From Lautropia mirabilis (GTDB lineage: Bacteria > Pseudomonadota > Gammaproteobacteria > Burkholderiales > Burkholderiaceae_E), in contig NZ_LR134378.1 of assembly GCF_900637555.1 (NCBI RefSeq), forward strand, positions 444,001-508,000: a stretch of DNA of 64,000 bases, in the 5' to 3' direction. The notes under the pieces are model-generated. The model ran no database searches. It was given only the letters and a program-made list of their open reading frames with translations, and was not told the origin of the DNA. The position numbers and the translations under genes were made by a program. Positions 20,013 through 30,451 of this stretch are shown one piece after another (position 1 is the stretch's first letter; the number at the start of each line of letters is the position of its first letter).

Positions 20013-20720
20013 ATGATGAAAGATATTTCCCACGAGTTTATCCAGTTCGCGCTCGACACCGGAGCGCTGCGCTTCGGCGAGTTCAAGACGAAGGCGGGGC
20101 GGCTGTCGCCGTACTTCTTCAATGCGGGGCTCTTCCACGACGGCGAGGGGCTGGGCCGTCTGGCCGGTTTCTACGCCGACCGGCTGCTGCAGGTGGAAGA
20201 AACCGTACCGAAGTTCGATGTGCTGTTCGGACCGGCCTACAAGGGCATCACGCTGGCCTCGGCCATGGCAGTAGCCTGCGCGGCGCGGGGCCGCAACCTG
20301 CCCTTCTGCTTCAACCGCAAGGAAGCCAAGGACCACGGCGAGGGCGGCAACCTGGTGGGGGCGCCGCTCACGGGGCGGGTGGCCATCATCGATGACGTGA
20401 TCTCGGCCGGCACGTCAGTGCGGGAGTCAGTGGAGATCATCCGGGCGGCCGGGGCCGAGCCAGCGGCGGTGTTCATCGCGCTGGACCGGATGGAGCGCGG
20501 CGGCAACGCAGAAGTGGTGGCGGCGCAGTCAGCCGTGGAGGAGGTGCGCGAGCGCTGGGGGATCGAGGTATATGCGCTGGCCACGCTGGACGATCTGCTG
20601 GGCTATCTGGAGTCGGATGCCCGGCCGTCGACGGAACGCTACAGCGCCGAGGTGCTTGCCACTCATCGTTTGGCCATCGCCGACTATCGCAGCCGCTATG
20701 GCACGGGGCGTCGCCCCTGA
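20013..20720 (+). CDS. pyrE: orotate phosphoribosyltransferase
   Basis: This roughly 235-residue cytoplasmic enzyme converts orotate and PRPP to OMP in pyrimidine synthesis. The N-terminal FGEFKTKAGRLSPYFFNAG and the PRPP-binding motif VAIIDDVISAGTSVRES are clear, as is FNRKEAKDHGEGG. ATG codons at 20001, 20013 and 20016 are possible. I chose 20013 because an AGG lies six bases upstream and the longer form would overlap the xth start. Promoters for both divergent genes must lie within the opposite coding region. Confidence 0.93.
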   Translation: MMKDISHEFIQFALDTGALRFGEFKTKAGRLSPYFFNAGLFHDGEGLGRLAGFYADRLLQVEETVPKFDVLFGPAYKGITLASAMAVACAARGRNLPFCFNRKEAKDHGEGGNLVGAPLTGRVAIIDDVISAGTSVRESVEIIRAAGAEPAAVFIALDRMERGGNAEVVAAQSAVEEVRERWGIEVYALATLDDLLGYLESDARPSTERYSAEVLATHRLAIADYRSRYGTGRRP

Positions 20721-20734
20721 CTACAGTGGCGGGT

Positions 20735-21442
20735 ATGAGCCTCGATCATGCCCGTTTCGTGCTGTTAACCCTCTCCCTGGCCCTGGTGTCGGGGACGATG
20801 GCCATGGCGCATGCGCAGTCGATGCCGGTGTCGGACAACGCCCCCCGGGGCGGCACCTCCATCTACGTCTGCAAGGACGAAAATGGGCGGGTGATCTCGT
20901 CGGATCAGCCGATCGACGCCTGCGCGCGGCGCAACATGCGCGAGCTGAACCGTGACGGTTCGGTGCGCCGGGTGCTGCCGCCGCCGCTGACGCGGCAGCA
21001 GGAACGTGAGGCGGCCCAGCAGGCGCTGGTGCGCCAGGAACAGGAACGGGCGCTGAAGGCGCAGCAGGCGCATGATCGGCACCTGCTGCTGACCTACAAG
21101 ACACCGGAAGACCTGCGCAAGCGCCAGGAACAGCAGATCCAGCTGATCGACGAGGAAATCTCTGCGGCGATGCGGCGCATCCTGGTGCTGGACCAGAACC
21201 TGAAAGAGGAGCGCGAGCAGGCAGCCGAGTGGCAGAAGAAGCAGGACCGCCCCAATGCCCGCCTGCCCTATGCGGTGCAGCAACGCATCTCGTCGATTGC
21301 CAACGCGATCCTGGCCGAGGATGCGCTGATCCAGGAGCGGCGCAACGAGCGCACGCGCCTGAACCGCGATTTCGAGGCCAATGCGGCCCGACTGGCCGAG
21401 CTGCTGTCACACCTGCCGGGGCAACAGGAACCCACAGACTGA
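20735..21442 (+). CDS. periplasmic DUF4124-like coiled-coil protein
   Basis: This 235-residue protein has a signal peptide (hydrophobic 8-24, cleavage likely after AHA near 27), a short domain SIYVCKDENGRVISSDQPIDACARR (about 40-65) typical of DUF4124 proteins with two cysteines that could pair, then a long charged, Gln/Glu/Arg-rich coiled coil to the end. Function is unknown. A GTG at 20726 would add three residues; the ATG at 20735 fits the signal peptide better. It follows pyrE by 14 bases. Confidence 0.7.
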   Translation: MSLDHARFVLLTLSLALVSGTMAMAHAQSMPVSDNAPRGGTSIYVCKDENGRVISSDQPIDACARRNMRELNRDGSVRRVLPPPLTRQQEREAAQQALVRQEQERALKAQQAHDRHLLLTYKTPEDLRKRQEQQIQLIDEEISAAMRRILVLDQNLKEEREQAAEWQKKQDRPNARLPYAVQQRISSIANAILAEDALIQERRNERTRLNRDFEANAARLAELLSHLPGQQEPTD

Positions 21443-21450
21443 TCGGCGCC

Positions 21451-21470
21451 GCCCGGATCCCGTTCCGGGC
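21451..21470. terminator. hairpin between convergent genes
   Basis: GCCCGGA/TCCGGGC with a six-base loop lies in the 42-base gap between the DUF4124-like gene and gatB. It lacks a U-run but could end transcription from both sides. Confidence 0.45.
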
Positions 21471-21484
21471 AGCCCGTGTCGATC

Positions 21485-22963
21485 TCAGCCCAGTTTCTTC
21501 TTCAGCAGTTCGTTGACCTGCTGCGGGTTGGCCTTGCCCTTGCTGAGCTTCATGACCTGACCCACCAGGGCGTTGAAGGCCTTTTCCTTGCCGGCCCGGT
21601 ACTCGTCCACCGACTTGGCGTTGTTGGCCAGCACCTGGTCGATGATCGGACCCAGCACATCGTCGCCGCTGATCTGACGCAGGCCCTGACGGTCGATGAG
21701 GGCATCGACCACTTCCGGCCCGCCCTGCACGGGGCCTTCGGCCCACAGGGTGTGGAAGACTTCGCGCGCCAGCTTGCCCGAGAGGGTGCCGTCGGCAATG
21801 CGAATGACCAGCCCGGCCAGCTGCGGGGCGCTGACCTTGCTGTCGGCAATGTCCAGTCCGTCGCGATTGAGCTGGGCCGCCAGCTCACCCATCATCCAGT
21901 TGGCCAGGGTCTTGGCCTGGGCAGCGGCATCGGGCAGGGCCGCCAGCGCGGCCTCGAAGAACTGGGCGCTGGCCAGGCTGCTGGTCAGCGTCAGTGCGTC
22001 GGCCTGCGGCAGGCCCAGCTCGTCCTGGTAGCGGGCGCGCTTGGTGCTGGGCAGCTCGGGCATGTCGTTGCGCACGGCCTCGATCTGCGCCGGATCAATG
22101 ACGAGCGGCGGCAGGTCGGGCTCGGGGAAGTAGCGGTAGTCATCCGCGTCTTCCTTGGTGCGCATTGAGCGGGTCTCGTCGGCATCCGGATCGTAGAGCC
22201 GGGTTTCCTGGACCACGCGGCCACCGTCCTCGATCAGCTCGATCTGGCGGCGCACCTCGAACTGGATGGCCCGCTCCAGGAAGCGGAACGAGTTGAGGTT
22301 CTTGATCTCGGCGCGGGTGCCAAATTCCTTCTGGCCCAGCGGCCGGACCGAGACGTTGGCATCCACGCGGAAGGAACCTTCCTGCATGTTGCCATCGCAG
22401 ATGCCCAGCCACGTCACCAGACCGTGCAGCGCCCGTGCATAGGCCACGGCCTCGGCGGCGCTGCGCAGCTCGGGTTCGCTGACGATCTCCAGCAGCGGCG
22501 TGCCGGCCCGGTTCAGGTCGATGCCCGACATGCCGGCAAAGTCCTCGTGCAACGACTTGCCGGCGTCTTCCTCAAGGTGGGCGCGGGTGAGATTGATGGT
22601 GCGGATGCGCGGCGGATCGCCAGCCTTCTCGGCCGGAACGGCGATGTCCAGCGTACCGCCCAGCACCACCGGCTGCTCATACTGGCTGATCTGGTAGCCC
22701 TTGGGCAGATCAGGGTAGAAGTAGTTCTTGCGGGCAAAGATGGAGACCGGTGCGACCTGCGCGCCGATGGCCAGCCCGAAGCGGATGGCATGCTCGACCG
22801 CCTGCCGATTGAGCACCGGCAGGGTGCCGGGCAGACCCAGGTCCACGGGGCAGGCCTGGGTGTTGGGCTCGGCCCCGAATCGGGTGGAGGCCCCGGAAAA
22901 GATCTTGGACCGGGTCAAGAGCTGGGCATGGACTTCCAGCCCGATCACCACTTCCCATTGCAT
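21485..22963 (-). CDS. gatB: Asp-tRNA(Asn)/Glu-tRNA(Gln) amidotransferase subunit B
   Basis: This 492-residue subunit has [17 protein letters not shown] at the start, the zinc-site region [16 protein letters not shown], the [20 protein letters not shown] segment, and a C-terminal tail/YqeY-like domain (about 400-492). GatB phosphorylates and transfers ammonia to mischarged Glu-tRNA(Gln) or Asp-tRNA(Asn). It is last of the minus-strand gatC-gatA-lipoprotein-gatB series. Confidence 0.95.
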   Translation of the reverse strand: MQWEVVIGLEVHAQLLTRSKIFSGASTRFGAEPNTQACPVDLGLPGTLPVLNRQAVEHAIRFGLAIGAQVAPVSIFARKNYFYPDLPKGYQISQYEQPVVLGGTLDIAVPAEKAGDPPRIRTINLTRAHLEEDAGKSLHEDFAGMSGIDLNRAGTPLLEIVSEPELRSAAEAVAYARALHGLVTWLGICDGNMQEGSFRVDANVSVRPLGQKEFGTRAEIKNLNSFRFLERAIQFEVRRQIELIEDGGRVVQETRLYDPDADETRSMRTKEDADDYRYFPEPDLPPLVIDPAQIEAVRNDMPELPSTKRARYQDELGLPQADALTLTSSLASAQFFEAALAALPDAAAQAKTLANWMMGELAAQLNRDGLDIADSKVSAPQLAGLVIRIADGTLSGKLAREVFHTLWAEGPVQGGPEVVDALIDRQGLRQISGDDVLGPIIDQVLANNAKSVDEYRAGKEKAFNALVGQVMKLSKGKANPQQVNELLKKKLG

Positions 22964-22979
22964 GAGCGTATTTCCCGTA

Positions 22980-23534
22980 TCAGCGGTTCAGACTGGCGCA
23001 GCGGCCGGTCTGCGGATTGAACATCACCGGCCAGGCTTCCTCAGCCACGCTGCGCGGCGTGCAGAACGACTGGCAGTTGGCGTGGGCCAGGGTCACGCGC
23101 CGGGCGTCCTGGTAGATGAGCAGCTTGCAGGCGCCGCGGCTGCGCGAGAGCAGCTCGATGTGCGGCGCATTCTTGGTCTGGCGGAAGTCACGCAGGTTGA
23201 AGTGGCACTGGCCACGCTTGCCCACCTTCACGTGCCAGTCCAGCTGCTGCACCTGGCCACCCGTCACGCGCAGCGTGGCGTTCTCGCCAAAGCCGTCAAT
23301 GTCGGTCTGCTGGCAGGTGCCCGCAAAGTTCTGCAGCGTGCCCTCGCCCGGCAGCGCCCGGGTGGCCGGCTGCTGTGCCGTCACCGGCGGCCTGGTCGCC
23401 GTTGCAGCCGGTTTCTTCGTGCGCTTGACCATGGGCATGGTCGTGCAGGCCGCCAGCGCCACGGCCGTCAGCAACAGGGCCGCCCGTTGCAGCCAGCGCT
23501 GGCGGGGGGCGTGATTCTGTAATTCAGCATTCAT
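22980..23534 (-). CDS. putative lipoprotein between gatA and gatB
   Basis: This 184-residue product has a signal sequence with lipobox LAAC (Cys30) and a Thr/Pro/Lys-rich linker, then a domain with six cysteines or so spread through the mature part (e.g. GTCQQ, RGQCHF, GACKLL, NCQSFCT, TGRCAS). The cysteine spacing suggests disulfides in the periplasm. I do not recognise the domain. It sits 16 bases upstream of gatB and 145 bases downstream of gatA, an unusual insertion in a gat operon. The product appears unrelated to amidotransferase function. Confidence 0.7.
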   Translation of the reverse strand: MNAELQNHAPRQRWLQRAALLLTAVALAACTTMPMVKRTKKPAATATRPPVTAQQPATRALPGEGTLQNFAGTCQQTDIDGFGENATLRVTGGQVQQLDWHVKVGKRGQCHFNLRDFRQTKNAPHIELLSRSRGACKLLIYQDARRVTLAHANCQSFCTPRSVAEEAWPVMFNPQTGRCASLNR

Positions 23535-23679
23535 GATTGACTGTTCCTCGTTGTGTAGGGCTATCCATGGGCCTGCCGGATAAGTCCTTCGGCATGGCGC
23601 GCTTGCATGCGCCTGCCTGCAGGGTAGCCCCGGCGGCCGGATGTCATGGGAAAGCCCCGTTCCTCGGAAGGAAGATGCC

Positions 23680-25191
23680 TCAGGCCCCCTGCCCCGGCCG
23701 GCGCAGGTGCCAGTCGGTGTGCTGCTGGTAGGTGTGGCCGATGGACAGCAACCGCGCTTCGGTCAGCGCAGGCCCCACCAGCTGCAGGCCCACGGGCAGG
23801 CCGGCGGCGTCGAAGCCGCAGGGCAGCGACAGGCCCGGCAGGCCGGCCAGCGAGGCGGGCAGCGTGTAGATGTCGGCCAGGTAGTTGCGCACCGGATCAT
23901 CGGTCTGCTGACCGATGGGCCAGGCCGTCTCGGGCGAGACCGGACCGGCAATCACGTCCACGTCCGCAAAGACGCGCGTGAAGTCGTCGGCGATCATCCG
24001 GCGCAGCTGCTGGGCCTTGCGGTAGTAGGCGTCGTAGTAGCCGTGCGAGAGCACGTAGGTGCCGATCATGATGCGGCGCTTCACTTCAGGACCAAAGCCC
24101 TCGGCGCGGCTGTTCATGTAGAGCGACTTCAGGTCGGATGCATCAGCGCTGCGGTGGCCGTAGCGCACACCGTCAAAGCGCGCCAGGTTACTGGAGGCTT
24201 CAGCCGGGGCGATGACGTAATAGGCCGGGATGGACAGCTCGGTATGCGGCAGCGAGACCGGCACCAGCGTGGCCCCCAGGGCCTCGAAGCGGGCCAGCGC
24301 CGCCCGCACCGCGTCACGCACGGCCGGGGCCAGGCTCTCGCCCAGGAACTCGTCGGGCACGCCAACGCGCAGGCCCTTGAGCGGCATGTCGGCGTTGCCA
24401 CCCCAGTCAGCGGCGGGCACGGTGGCCAGGTCATCGGCCGGGGCGCGCAGGCTGGTGGCGTCGCGCTCATCGAAGCCGGCCATGGCCGACAGCAGCAGCG
24501 CGCAGTCGGCGGCCGAGCGTGCAAACACGCCGGCCTGATCCAGACTGCTGGCGAAGGCGATCATGCCGTAGCGCGAGACGCGCCCGTAGGTGGGCTTGAT
24601 GCCGGTGACGCCGCACATGGCCGCCGGCTGGCGCACCGAACCGCCGGTGTCGGTCCCGGTGGAGACCGGCACCAGGCCAGCTGCCACGGCAGCGGCCGAG
24701 CCACCCGACGAGCCACCGGCCACGCGGGACGGATCCCAGGGGTTCTTCACCGGGCCGAAGAACGAGTTCTCGTTGCCCGACCCCATGGCGAATTCGTCGC
24801 AGTTGAGCTTGCCGACGCAGACGGCACCGGCCTCGCGCACCTTGCGCACAACGGTGGCGTCAAAGGGGCTCTGGTAGTCCGCCAGCATCTTCGAGCCGGC
24901 AGTGGACTTCCAGCCGCGGGTGACGAAGACATCCTTGTGGGCCATGGGCACGCCCAGCAGCGGGCTTGCGCGCTCGCCGGACTGGCGGGCAGCGGCCAGC
25001 CGGGCATCGGCCTCGTCGGCCTGGGCCAGCGTCAGCTCGGGCTGCACGTCCACGAAGGCATTGATGTCGCTGGCGGCAGCGGCCGCCAGGCAGTGTTCGG
25101 CCAGTTCGCGGGCCGAGACGTCACCGGCCTGCAGGGCGGCGCCGATGGCGCCGAGGTTGCCGGTTTCCAGCAGGGTCTTGGTTGTGCTCAT
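23680..25191 (-). CDS. gatA: Asp-tRNA(Asn)/Glu-tRNA(Gln) amidotransferase subunit A
   Basis: This 503-residue amidase-signature protein supplies ammonia from glutamine. The catalytic triad is visible as Lys86 (PMAHKD), cis-Ser161 (GGSSGGS) and nucleophile Ser185 ([10 protein letters not shown]). Spacing equals the well-studied K79/S154/S178 of Staphylococcus GatA, shifted by seven. It begins two bases after the gatC stop. Confidence 0.96.
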   Translation of the reverse strand: MSTTKTLLETGNLGAIGAALQAGDVSARELAEHCLAAAAASDINAFVDVQPELTLAQADEADARLAAARQSGERASPLLGVPMAHKDVFVTRGWKSTAGSKMLADYQSPFDATVVRKVREAGAVCVGKLNCDEFAMGSGNENSFFGPVKNPWDPSRVAGGSSGGSAAAVAAGLVPVSTGTDTGGSVRQPAAMCGVTGIKPTYGRVSRYGMIAFASSLDQAGVFARSAADCALLLSAMAGFDERDATSLRAPADDLATVPAADWGGNADMPLKGLRVGVPDEFLGESLAPAVRDAVRAALARFEALGATLVPVSLPHTELSIPAYYVIAPAEASSNLARFDGVRYGHRSADASDLKSLYMNSRAEGFGPEVKRRIMIGTYVLSHGYYDAYYRKAQQLRRMIADDFTRVFADVDVIAGPVSPETAWPIGQQTDDPVRNYLADIYTLPASLAGLPGLSLPCGFDAAGLPVGLQLVGPALTEARLLSIGHTYQQHTDWHLRRPGQGA

Positions 25192-25193
25192 GC

Positions 25194-25481
25194 TTACTCC
25201 ACCACCCGCGGGACGAGGTACAGGCCATCGGCCACGGACGGCGCGGAACGCTGGTTCTCGGCGCGATGATCGCTTTCGGTGACGACATCGTCACGCAGTC
25301 GCTGGCCGACATGGCCGGCGTGGGTCATGGGCTCGACGCCGGTGGTGTCGACGGCACGCAGCTTCTCGATGATGCCGAAGATGTCGTCGAGCTGGGCCAG
25401 CATGTGGGCGCGCTCCGCATCATCCAGCCGGATGCGGGCAAGTTCGCCGAGACGTGAAATGTCGTCGGACGTGAGTGACAT
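25194..25481 (-). CDS. gatC: Asp-tRNA(Asn)/Glu-tRNA(Gln) amidotransferase subunit C
   Basis: This 95-residue subunit starts [19 protein letters not shown] and contains the [12 protein letters not shown] and LRDDVV motifs of GatC, which holds GatA and GatB together. The start at 25481 is typical; a longer upstream frame (to 25595) encodes unconserved sequence. It is divergent from mreB across 235 bases that should hold both promoters. Confidence 0.94.
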   Translation of the reverse strand: MSLTSDDISRLGELARIRLDDAERAHMLAQLDDIFGIIEKLRAVDTTGVEPMTHAGHVGQRLRDDVVTESDHRAENQRSAPSVADGLYLVPRVVE

Positions 25482-25716
25482 CGGGGATCCCCTGGCGGAA
25501 CCGGGCGGACGGCGCGGCGCCCCGCTCCGGTACAAGAAACTTGAAAAGGCCCGCAGCCCGCAGGGGGCCCAGGCGGTGGTATGCCTGCAACGCAAAGGAA
25601 ACGTTTACCACGGGCCAGCGACCGGCAGTCCCCGGCCGAACCCATGGGCGGACATGCGCAGAAGTATAACGGTATGATCCTTCGGCCATTTCGGAAACAT
25701 AAAGCGACGTGTCGTC

Positions 25717-26760
25717 ATGCTCGGTTTCATCAAGAAATACTTTTCGAACGACCTGGCCATCGACCTGGGAACGGCCAACACCCTGATCTATGCCAAGGGC
25801 AAGGGCATCGTGCTGGACGAGCCTTCGGTGGTGGCGATCCGGACCGACACGGCCCCGGGCGGCAAGCGCACCATCACGGCCGTGGGCCGCGAGGCCAAGC
25901 TGATGCTGGGCAAGGTTCCCGGCAACATGCAGGCCATCCGCCCGATGAAGGACGGCGTGATTGCCGACTTCACGGTCACCGAACAGATGCTCAAGCAGTT
26001 CGTGCGCATGGCGCATCCGGGCACGGTGTTCGCGCCCAACCCGCGCATCGTCATCTGTGTTCCCTGTGGCTCCACCCAGGTGGAGCGGCGCGCCATCCGC
26101 GAATCGGCGCTGGGCGCAGGCGCTTCCGAGGTGTATCTGCTGGAAGAACCCGTGGCGGCTGCCATCGGTGCAGGGCTGCCGGTCTCCGAAGCCACCGGCT
26201 CGATGGTGATCGACATCGGCGGCGGCACCACCGAAATTGGCGTGATTTCCCTGGGCGGCATCGTGCACGCCAATTCGCTGCGCGTGGCCGGTGACCGCTT
26301 CGACGAGGCGATCATCACCTACGTGCGCCGCAATTACGGGATGCTGATCGGCGAAAGCACGGCCGAACAGATCAAGAAGGAAGTGGCGTCGGCCTTCCCT
26401 GACGGACAGAGCAAGGAAATCGAGGTCAAGGGCCGCAACCTGTCCGAGGGCATTCCGCGCGCCTTCCGCATCAGCACCAACGAGATCCGCGAGGCACTCA
26501 CCGCACCGCTGAACCATATCGTCTCGGCGGTGAAGATCGCGCTGGAAGAGGTGCCGCCGGAAATTGGCGCCGACATCTCGGAACGCGGCATCATGCTGAC
26601 CGGGGGTGGTGCGATGATCCCCGGTCTGGACCGGCTGCTGGCCGAGGAGACCGGGCTGCCCACCCTGATTTCCGATGAACCCCTCACCTGTGTCGTGCGC
26701 GGCTGCGGCCTGGCCCTGGAGCGCATGGACGAACTGGGTGGTATCTTCACCCACGAATGA
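25717..26760 (+). CDS. mreB: rod shape-determining actin homologue MreB
   Basis: This 347-residue bacterial actin has phosphate-1 motif [10 protein letters not shown] (about 13-22), phosphate-2 [17 protein letters not shown] (about 167-183) and adenosine motif [15 protein letters not shown] (about 293-307). It forms membrane-bound filaments that guide the elongasome. The stop overlaps the mreC start (ATGA). It is first gene of mreBCD-mrdA-rodA. Confidence 0.97.
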   Translation: MLGFIKKYFSNDLAIDLGTANTLIYAKGKGIVLDEPSVVAIRTDTAPGGKRTITAVGREAKLMLGKVPGNMQAIRPMKDGVIADFTVTEQMLKQFVRMAHPGTVFAPNPRIVICVPCGSTQVERRAIRESALGAGASEVYLLEEPVAAAIGAGLPVSEATGSMVIDIGGGTTEIGVISLGGIVHANSLRVAGDRFDEAIITYVRRNYGMLIGESTAEQIKKEVASAFPDGQSKEIEVKGRNLSEGIPRAFRISTNEIREALTAPLNHIVSAVKIALEEVPPEIGADISERGIMLTGGGAMIPGLDRLLAEETGLPTLISDEPLTCVVRGCGLALERMDELGGIFTHE

Positions 26761-27764
26761 CTGCCCGCTACCACGCGCCGGATGCTCCAAAGCCCGGCAT
26801 CGCCATCCTCCTCTCGCTGCTGGCCCTGGCACTGATGTTTGCCGACGCCCGGCTGGGAGTGCTTGCGCCGGTGCGTCAGGTCCTGGGCGGTGCGCTGTAT
26901 CCGGTGCAGGCGGCGCTGGCCTGGCCCATGCAGCAGGTCGAGTCCTTCGAGGGCTACTTCGACGACATGGAGACGTTGCGCAACGACAACAGACTGTTGC
27001 GCACCGTCCTCATCCAGCAGGCAGGCGTGCTGGCCGCCACCGAGCGGCTGCGCCAGGAGAATGAGTCGCTGCGTGACCTGGCCGGACTGCGGCTGCAGAT
27101 CCCGCAGGCCGCCATCGTGGCCGAGACCGTGATGCAGCCGCGCAACGCGGGCACGCGCCGTCGTCTGCTGGACCGGGGCAGCCACCATGGCGTGGCCGCC
27201 GGACAGCCGGTCATCGACGCCCGGGGCGTCATCGGTCAGATCACGCGCGTCTATCCGTTCAGCAGCGAGATGACGCTGATCACCGATCCCGTGATGAGCG
27301 TGCCGGTGAGCGTTCGGCGCAACGGTCTGCACGCGCTGGCCTTCGGTACCCCCAGCCCGGCGCTGATGGAGCTGCGCTTCCAGAGCAAGGAAGCCGACAT
27401 CCAGATTGGCGACGTGCTGCAGACCTCGGGTCTGGATTTCCTGTATCCGCCCGGTGTTCCGGTGGGCGTGGTGGAGGACGTGACGCTGCCTGCCGATGAG
27501 CCCTTTGCGCAGGTGACAGTGCGGCCGCTGGCCAACCTGACCGACCCGCGCCTGGTGCTGGTGCTGCAACCCGATACCTCGGCCATTCCCGCCCAGGATG
27601 AAGCAGCCCCGCCCACCCGGCACACGCCGCAAGCGCCAACGCCGGACATGTCCTCCCCGGATACGTCTGCCGGGATGTCGCACGCACCGAGCCATGCGGC
27701 GGACGCTGCCGAGCAGAACGATGCCGATCCCACCGCATCCACACCAGGCGCTGCACTGCCATGA
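26757..27764 (+). CDS. mreC: rod shape-determining protein MreC
   Basis: This 335-residue protein has one N-terminal transmembrane helix (about 14-32), a coiled coil (about 65-112) and a two-barrel periplasmic domain containing [21 protein letters not shown] and the closing [14 protein letters not shown]. The last roughly 60 residues are a Pro/Ala/Thr-rich tail. MreC links MreB and MreD with PBP2 in the elongasome. Four-base overlaps bind it to mreB and mreD. Confidence 0.95.
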   Translation: MTARYHAPDAPKPGIAILLSLLALALMFADARLGVLAPVRQVLGGALYPVQAALAWPMQQVESFEGYFDDMETLRNDNRLLRTVLIQQAGVLAATERLRQENESLRDLAGLRLQIPQAAIVAETVMQPRNAGTRRRLLDRGSHHGVAAGQPVIDARGVIGQITRVYPFSSEMTLITDPVMSVPVSVRRNGLHALAFGTPSPALMELRFQSKEADIQIGDVLQTSGLDFLYPPGVPVGVVEDVTLPADEPFAQVTVRPLANLTDPRLVLVLQPDTSAIPAQDEAAPPTRHTPQAPTPDMSSPDTSAGMSHAPSHAADAAEQNDADPTASTPGAALP

Positions 27765-28570
27765 ACGCCCCTCCATCGCTCCACGGTGTGGCCGACTGGC
27801 CCCGAATGACCGTTTCACTGCTGCTGGCCACGCTGGTGGCGCTGGCCCCCTGGGGGCAGAGCCCGATCATTCCGGACGTGCTGGCGCTGGTACTGGCCTG
27901 GTGGGCACTGCATCGCCCGCAGCGCGGGCTGCTGGCCGCCGGTTTCATGCTGGGCGTGCTGATGGACACGCACACCGCAAGCACGCTGGGTGAACACGCG
28001 CTGCTCTACACCCTGATTGTCTGGATGACGCTGCAGTTCCAGCGACGCATTGCCTGGTTCCGGCTGGGCGGGCAGATGCTGCACATGCTGGGTGTCTTCC
28101 TGATGGCGCAGGCCGTGCTGGCCGGTGCCCGCTTCCTGCTGGGGCTGCCCTTCCTGGGGCCGGAGCAGTTCCTGCCCTGGCTGGGCACGGCCCTGCTGTG
28201 GCCGCTGGCCGACCTGCTGCTGCCGGCACGCCACGCCCCCCGCCGCACGACAACCGGTGCGGCGGCTTACGGCCCGCGCACCGCCCCCTTTGTCGATCCG
28301 GAGCGGGTGGCAGGTGAAGAAACCGGCAGGGACGCTGCGACACCGACTGGCGTACCGATCTACGCACACGCCGACGAGCCGGTTGCAGCCCGCGACAGCC
28401 ACGCCGCCCAGGCCGCGCCCACACCGCAGGTCCAGAACGCTTCGCCGACCTGGATCGATCCGGAAGAGCTGGTCATGCAGGGTACGGCCTCGCCCCAGCC
28501 CCAGCCTCAACACGCGGCGCGCCGGCGACCGGCCTACTGGCATTACGCGCCAGACGACCACGGCCACTGA
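27761..28570 (+). CDS. mreD: rod shape-determining protein MreD with long C-terminal extension
   Basis: The first about 158 residues are MreD: five or so transmembrane helices with GVLMDTHTASTLGEHALLYTL. This is the usual full length (about 160-170). A further roughly 110 residues are hydrophilic, Ala/Pro/Thr/Gln-rich and have no recognised fold. The extension is continuous in frame to a stop at 28570, with no alternative start inside it. It might bind elongasome partners or be a disordered spacer. It overlaps mreC by four bases. Confidence 0.93.
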   Translation: MNAPPSLHGVADWPRMTVSLLLATLVALAPWGQSPIIPDVLALVLAWWALHRPQRGLLAAGFMLGVLMDTHTASTLGEHALLYTLIVWMTLQFQRRIAWFRLGGQMLHMLGVFLMAQAVLAGARFLLGLPFLGPEQFLPWLGTALLWPLADLLLPARHAPRRTTTGAAAYGPRTAPFVDPERVAGEETGRDAATPTGVPIYAHADEPVAARDSHAAQAAPTPQVQNASPTWIDPEELVMQGTASPQPQPQHAARRRPAYWHYAPDDHGH

Positions 28571-28588
28571 GCGCAGAGCATCGTGGCC

Positions 28589-30451
28589 ATGCGTCGTCCG
28601 CCCCAGCCCCCCAGTCCGGCCCGCTTCAATCGCCGGCTGCTGATTGCCATGGCAGGCAGCCTGGCAGGCTTCGGGCTGCTGGCCGCCCAGGCCTGGAATC
28701 TGCAGGTGGCCAGCTACGACAAGTACCACGCGCTGGCCGAGGACAACCGCATCACCATGCTGCCGCTGGCGCCGCAGCGGGGCCGCATCCTGGATCGCAA
28801 CGGCATCGTGCTGGCCGAGGATGTGTACACGCCGGCCCTGGAAATCGCCACCAGCCAGGCGCGCAACGTGGACCGGCTGGTGCAGCAGCTCTCGAAGATC
28901 GTCCCGATCAGCCCGCTGGAAGTGCGCCGTTTCAAGCGACTGGCCGCCGGCAACAAGAACACCGACGGCACCATTCCGCTCAAGACCCGCCTGACCGACG
29001 AGGAGGCTGCCCGCCTGGCCGCGGTGCGCTTCCGCTTCGATGGTCTGGAGATCAAGGCACGGCCGCACCGCCACTACCCGCTGGGCACCACGGCGGCACA
29101 CGTCATCGGCCACATCGGGCGCATCTCCAACGCCGACAACGACATGCTGGCGCGGACCGAGCGGACCTCCGACTATGCCGGCAGCACCCACATCGGCAAG
29201 TTGGGGCTGGAGCAGAGCTACGAGACCCAGCTGCACGGCAAGGTGGGCCTGGAGGAAGTGGAGATCACCGCCAGCGGACGGCCCGTGCGCTCGCTGTCGC
29301 GGCAGCCGGCCACACCCGGCCAGGACATCCGGCTGGCGCTGGACATTCCGCTGCAGCAGCTGGCCGAAGAGTTGCTGGCCGGCTATCGGGGTGCGCTGGT
29401 GGCCATCGAGCCACGTACCGGTGAAATTCTGGCCTTCGTGTCGATGCCCAGCTTCGACCCCAATCTGTTTGTCGATGGCATCGATCACCGCAACTGGCAG
29501 GCCCTGAACGGCGATCCCGATCGGCCACTGCTCAACCGGCCGCTGCGCGGCACCTATCCTCCCGGCTCCACCTACAAGCCCTTCATGGCGCTGGCCGTGC
29601 TGGAAAACAAGGTCCGCAAACCTGAGGACACAATCCAGGACCCGGGTTACTGGATGCTGGGCAAGCACCGCTTCCGCGACTCCAAGCCGCAAGGACATGG
29701 CCGCGTGGATCTGTACAAATCCATCGTGGTCTCATCCGACACCTATTACTACGGCGCCGCCTACGATCTGGGCGTGGACCGCATTCACGACTTCATGGCG
29801 CCCTGGGGCTTTGGCCGTCTCACCGGCATCGACCTGCCGGACGAGCAGCCCGGCCTGCTGCCCTCGTCTGCCTGGAAGCAGCAGCGATTCAAGCAGCCGT
29901 GGTTCCCGGGCGAGACGCCATCGGTCGGCATCGGCCAGGGCTACAACGCCTTCACCATCCTGCAGCTGGCACACGCCACCGCCACGCTGGCCAACGATGC
30001 CGTGGCGCACCGCCCGCATCTGGTCACGCACGTCGGCTCCGTCATGCCCGACAACGGCGAAGCCCCCGACGGCAAGCCGATCCGCGTCTCATCCCAGAAC
30101 CTGAAGCTGGTGCAGCGCGCGATGACCGATGTCACCCGCAAGGGCACGGCGCGCACCGCCTTCCTGGAGGCCGAATACGAATCGGCCGGCAAGACCGGCA
30201 CGGCCCAGGTCATCGGCATCCGCCAGAACGAGAAATACGACGAGAAGAAAGTGGCGCACCATTTCCGCGACCACTCGCTCTATATCGGTTACGCCCCCGC
30301 GCAGAACCCGCGCATCGCGCTGGCGCTGGTGGTGGAGAACGGCGGCTTCGGCGCCCGCACGGCAGCCCCCATGGCCCGCAGGATCTTTGACTTCTATCTG
30401 CTGGGCAAGCGCACGCCGACACCCCCGGCCCCTGTGGAGGCCACCCCATGA
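28589..30451 (+). CDS. mrdA: penicillin-binding protein 2 (elongation transpeptidase)
   Basis: This 620-residue class B PBP has an N-terminal anchor (about 17-36), a pedestal domain and a transpeptidase domain with SxxK at Ser327-Lys330 (STYK), SxN-type SSD at 382-384 and KTG at 535-537. It cross-links peptidoglycan during side-wall growth with RodA. The start was set at ATG 28589; a GTG at 28583 would add two residues. Its stop overlaps rodA (ATGA). Confidence 0.95.
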   Translation: MRRPPQPPSPARFNRRLLIAMAGSLAGFGLLAAQAWNLQVASYDKYHALAEDNRITMLPLAPQRGRILDRNGIVLAEDVYTPALEIATSQARNVDRLVQQLSKIVPISPLEVRRFKRLAAGNKNTDGTIPLKTRLTDEEAARLAAVRFRFDGLEIKARPHRHYPLGTTAAHVIGHIGRISNADNDMLARTERTSDYAGSTHIGKLGLEQSYETQLHGKVGLEEVEITASGRPVRSLSRQPATPGQDIRLALDIPLQQLAEELLAGYRGALVAIEPRTGEILAFVSMPSFDPNLFVDGIDHRNWQALNGDPDRPLLNRPLRGTYPPGSTYKPFMALAVLENKVRKPEDTIQDPGYWMLGKHRFRDSKPQGHGRVDLYKSIVVSSDTYYYGAAYDLGVDRIHDFMAPWGFGRLTGIDLPDEQPGLLPSSAWKQQRFKQPWFPGETPSVGIGQGYNAFTILQLAHATATLANDAVAHRPHLVTHVGSVMPDNGEAPDGKPIRVSSQNLKLVQRAMTDVTRKGTARTAFLEAEYESAGKTGTAQVIGIRQNEKYDEKKVAHHFRDHSLYIGYAPAQNPRIALALVVENGGFGARTAAPMARRIFDFYLLGKRTPTPPAPVEATP

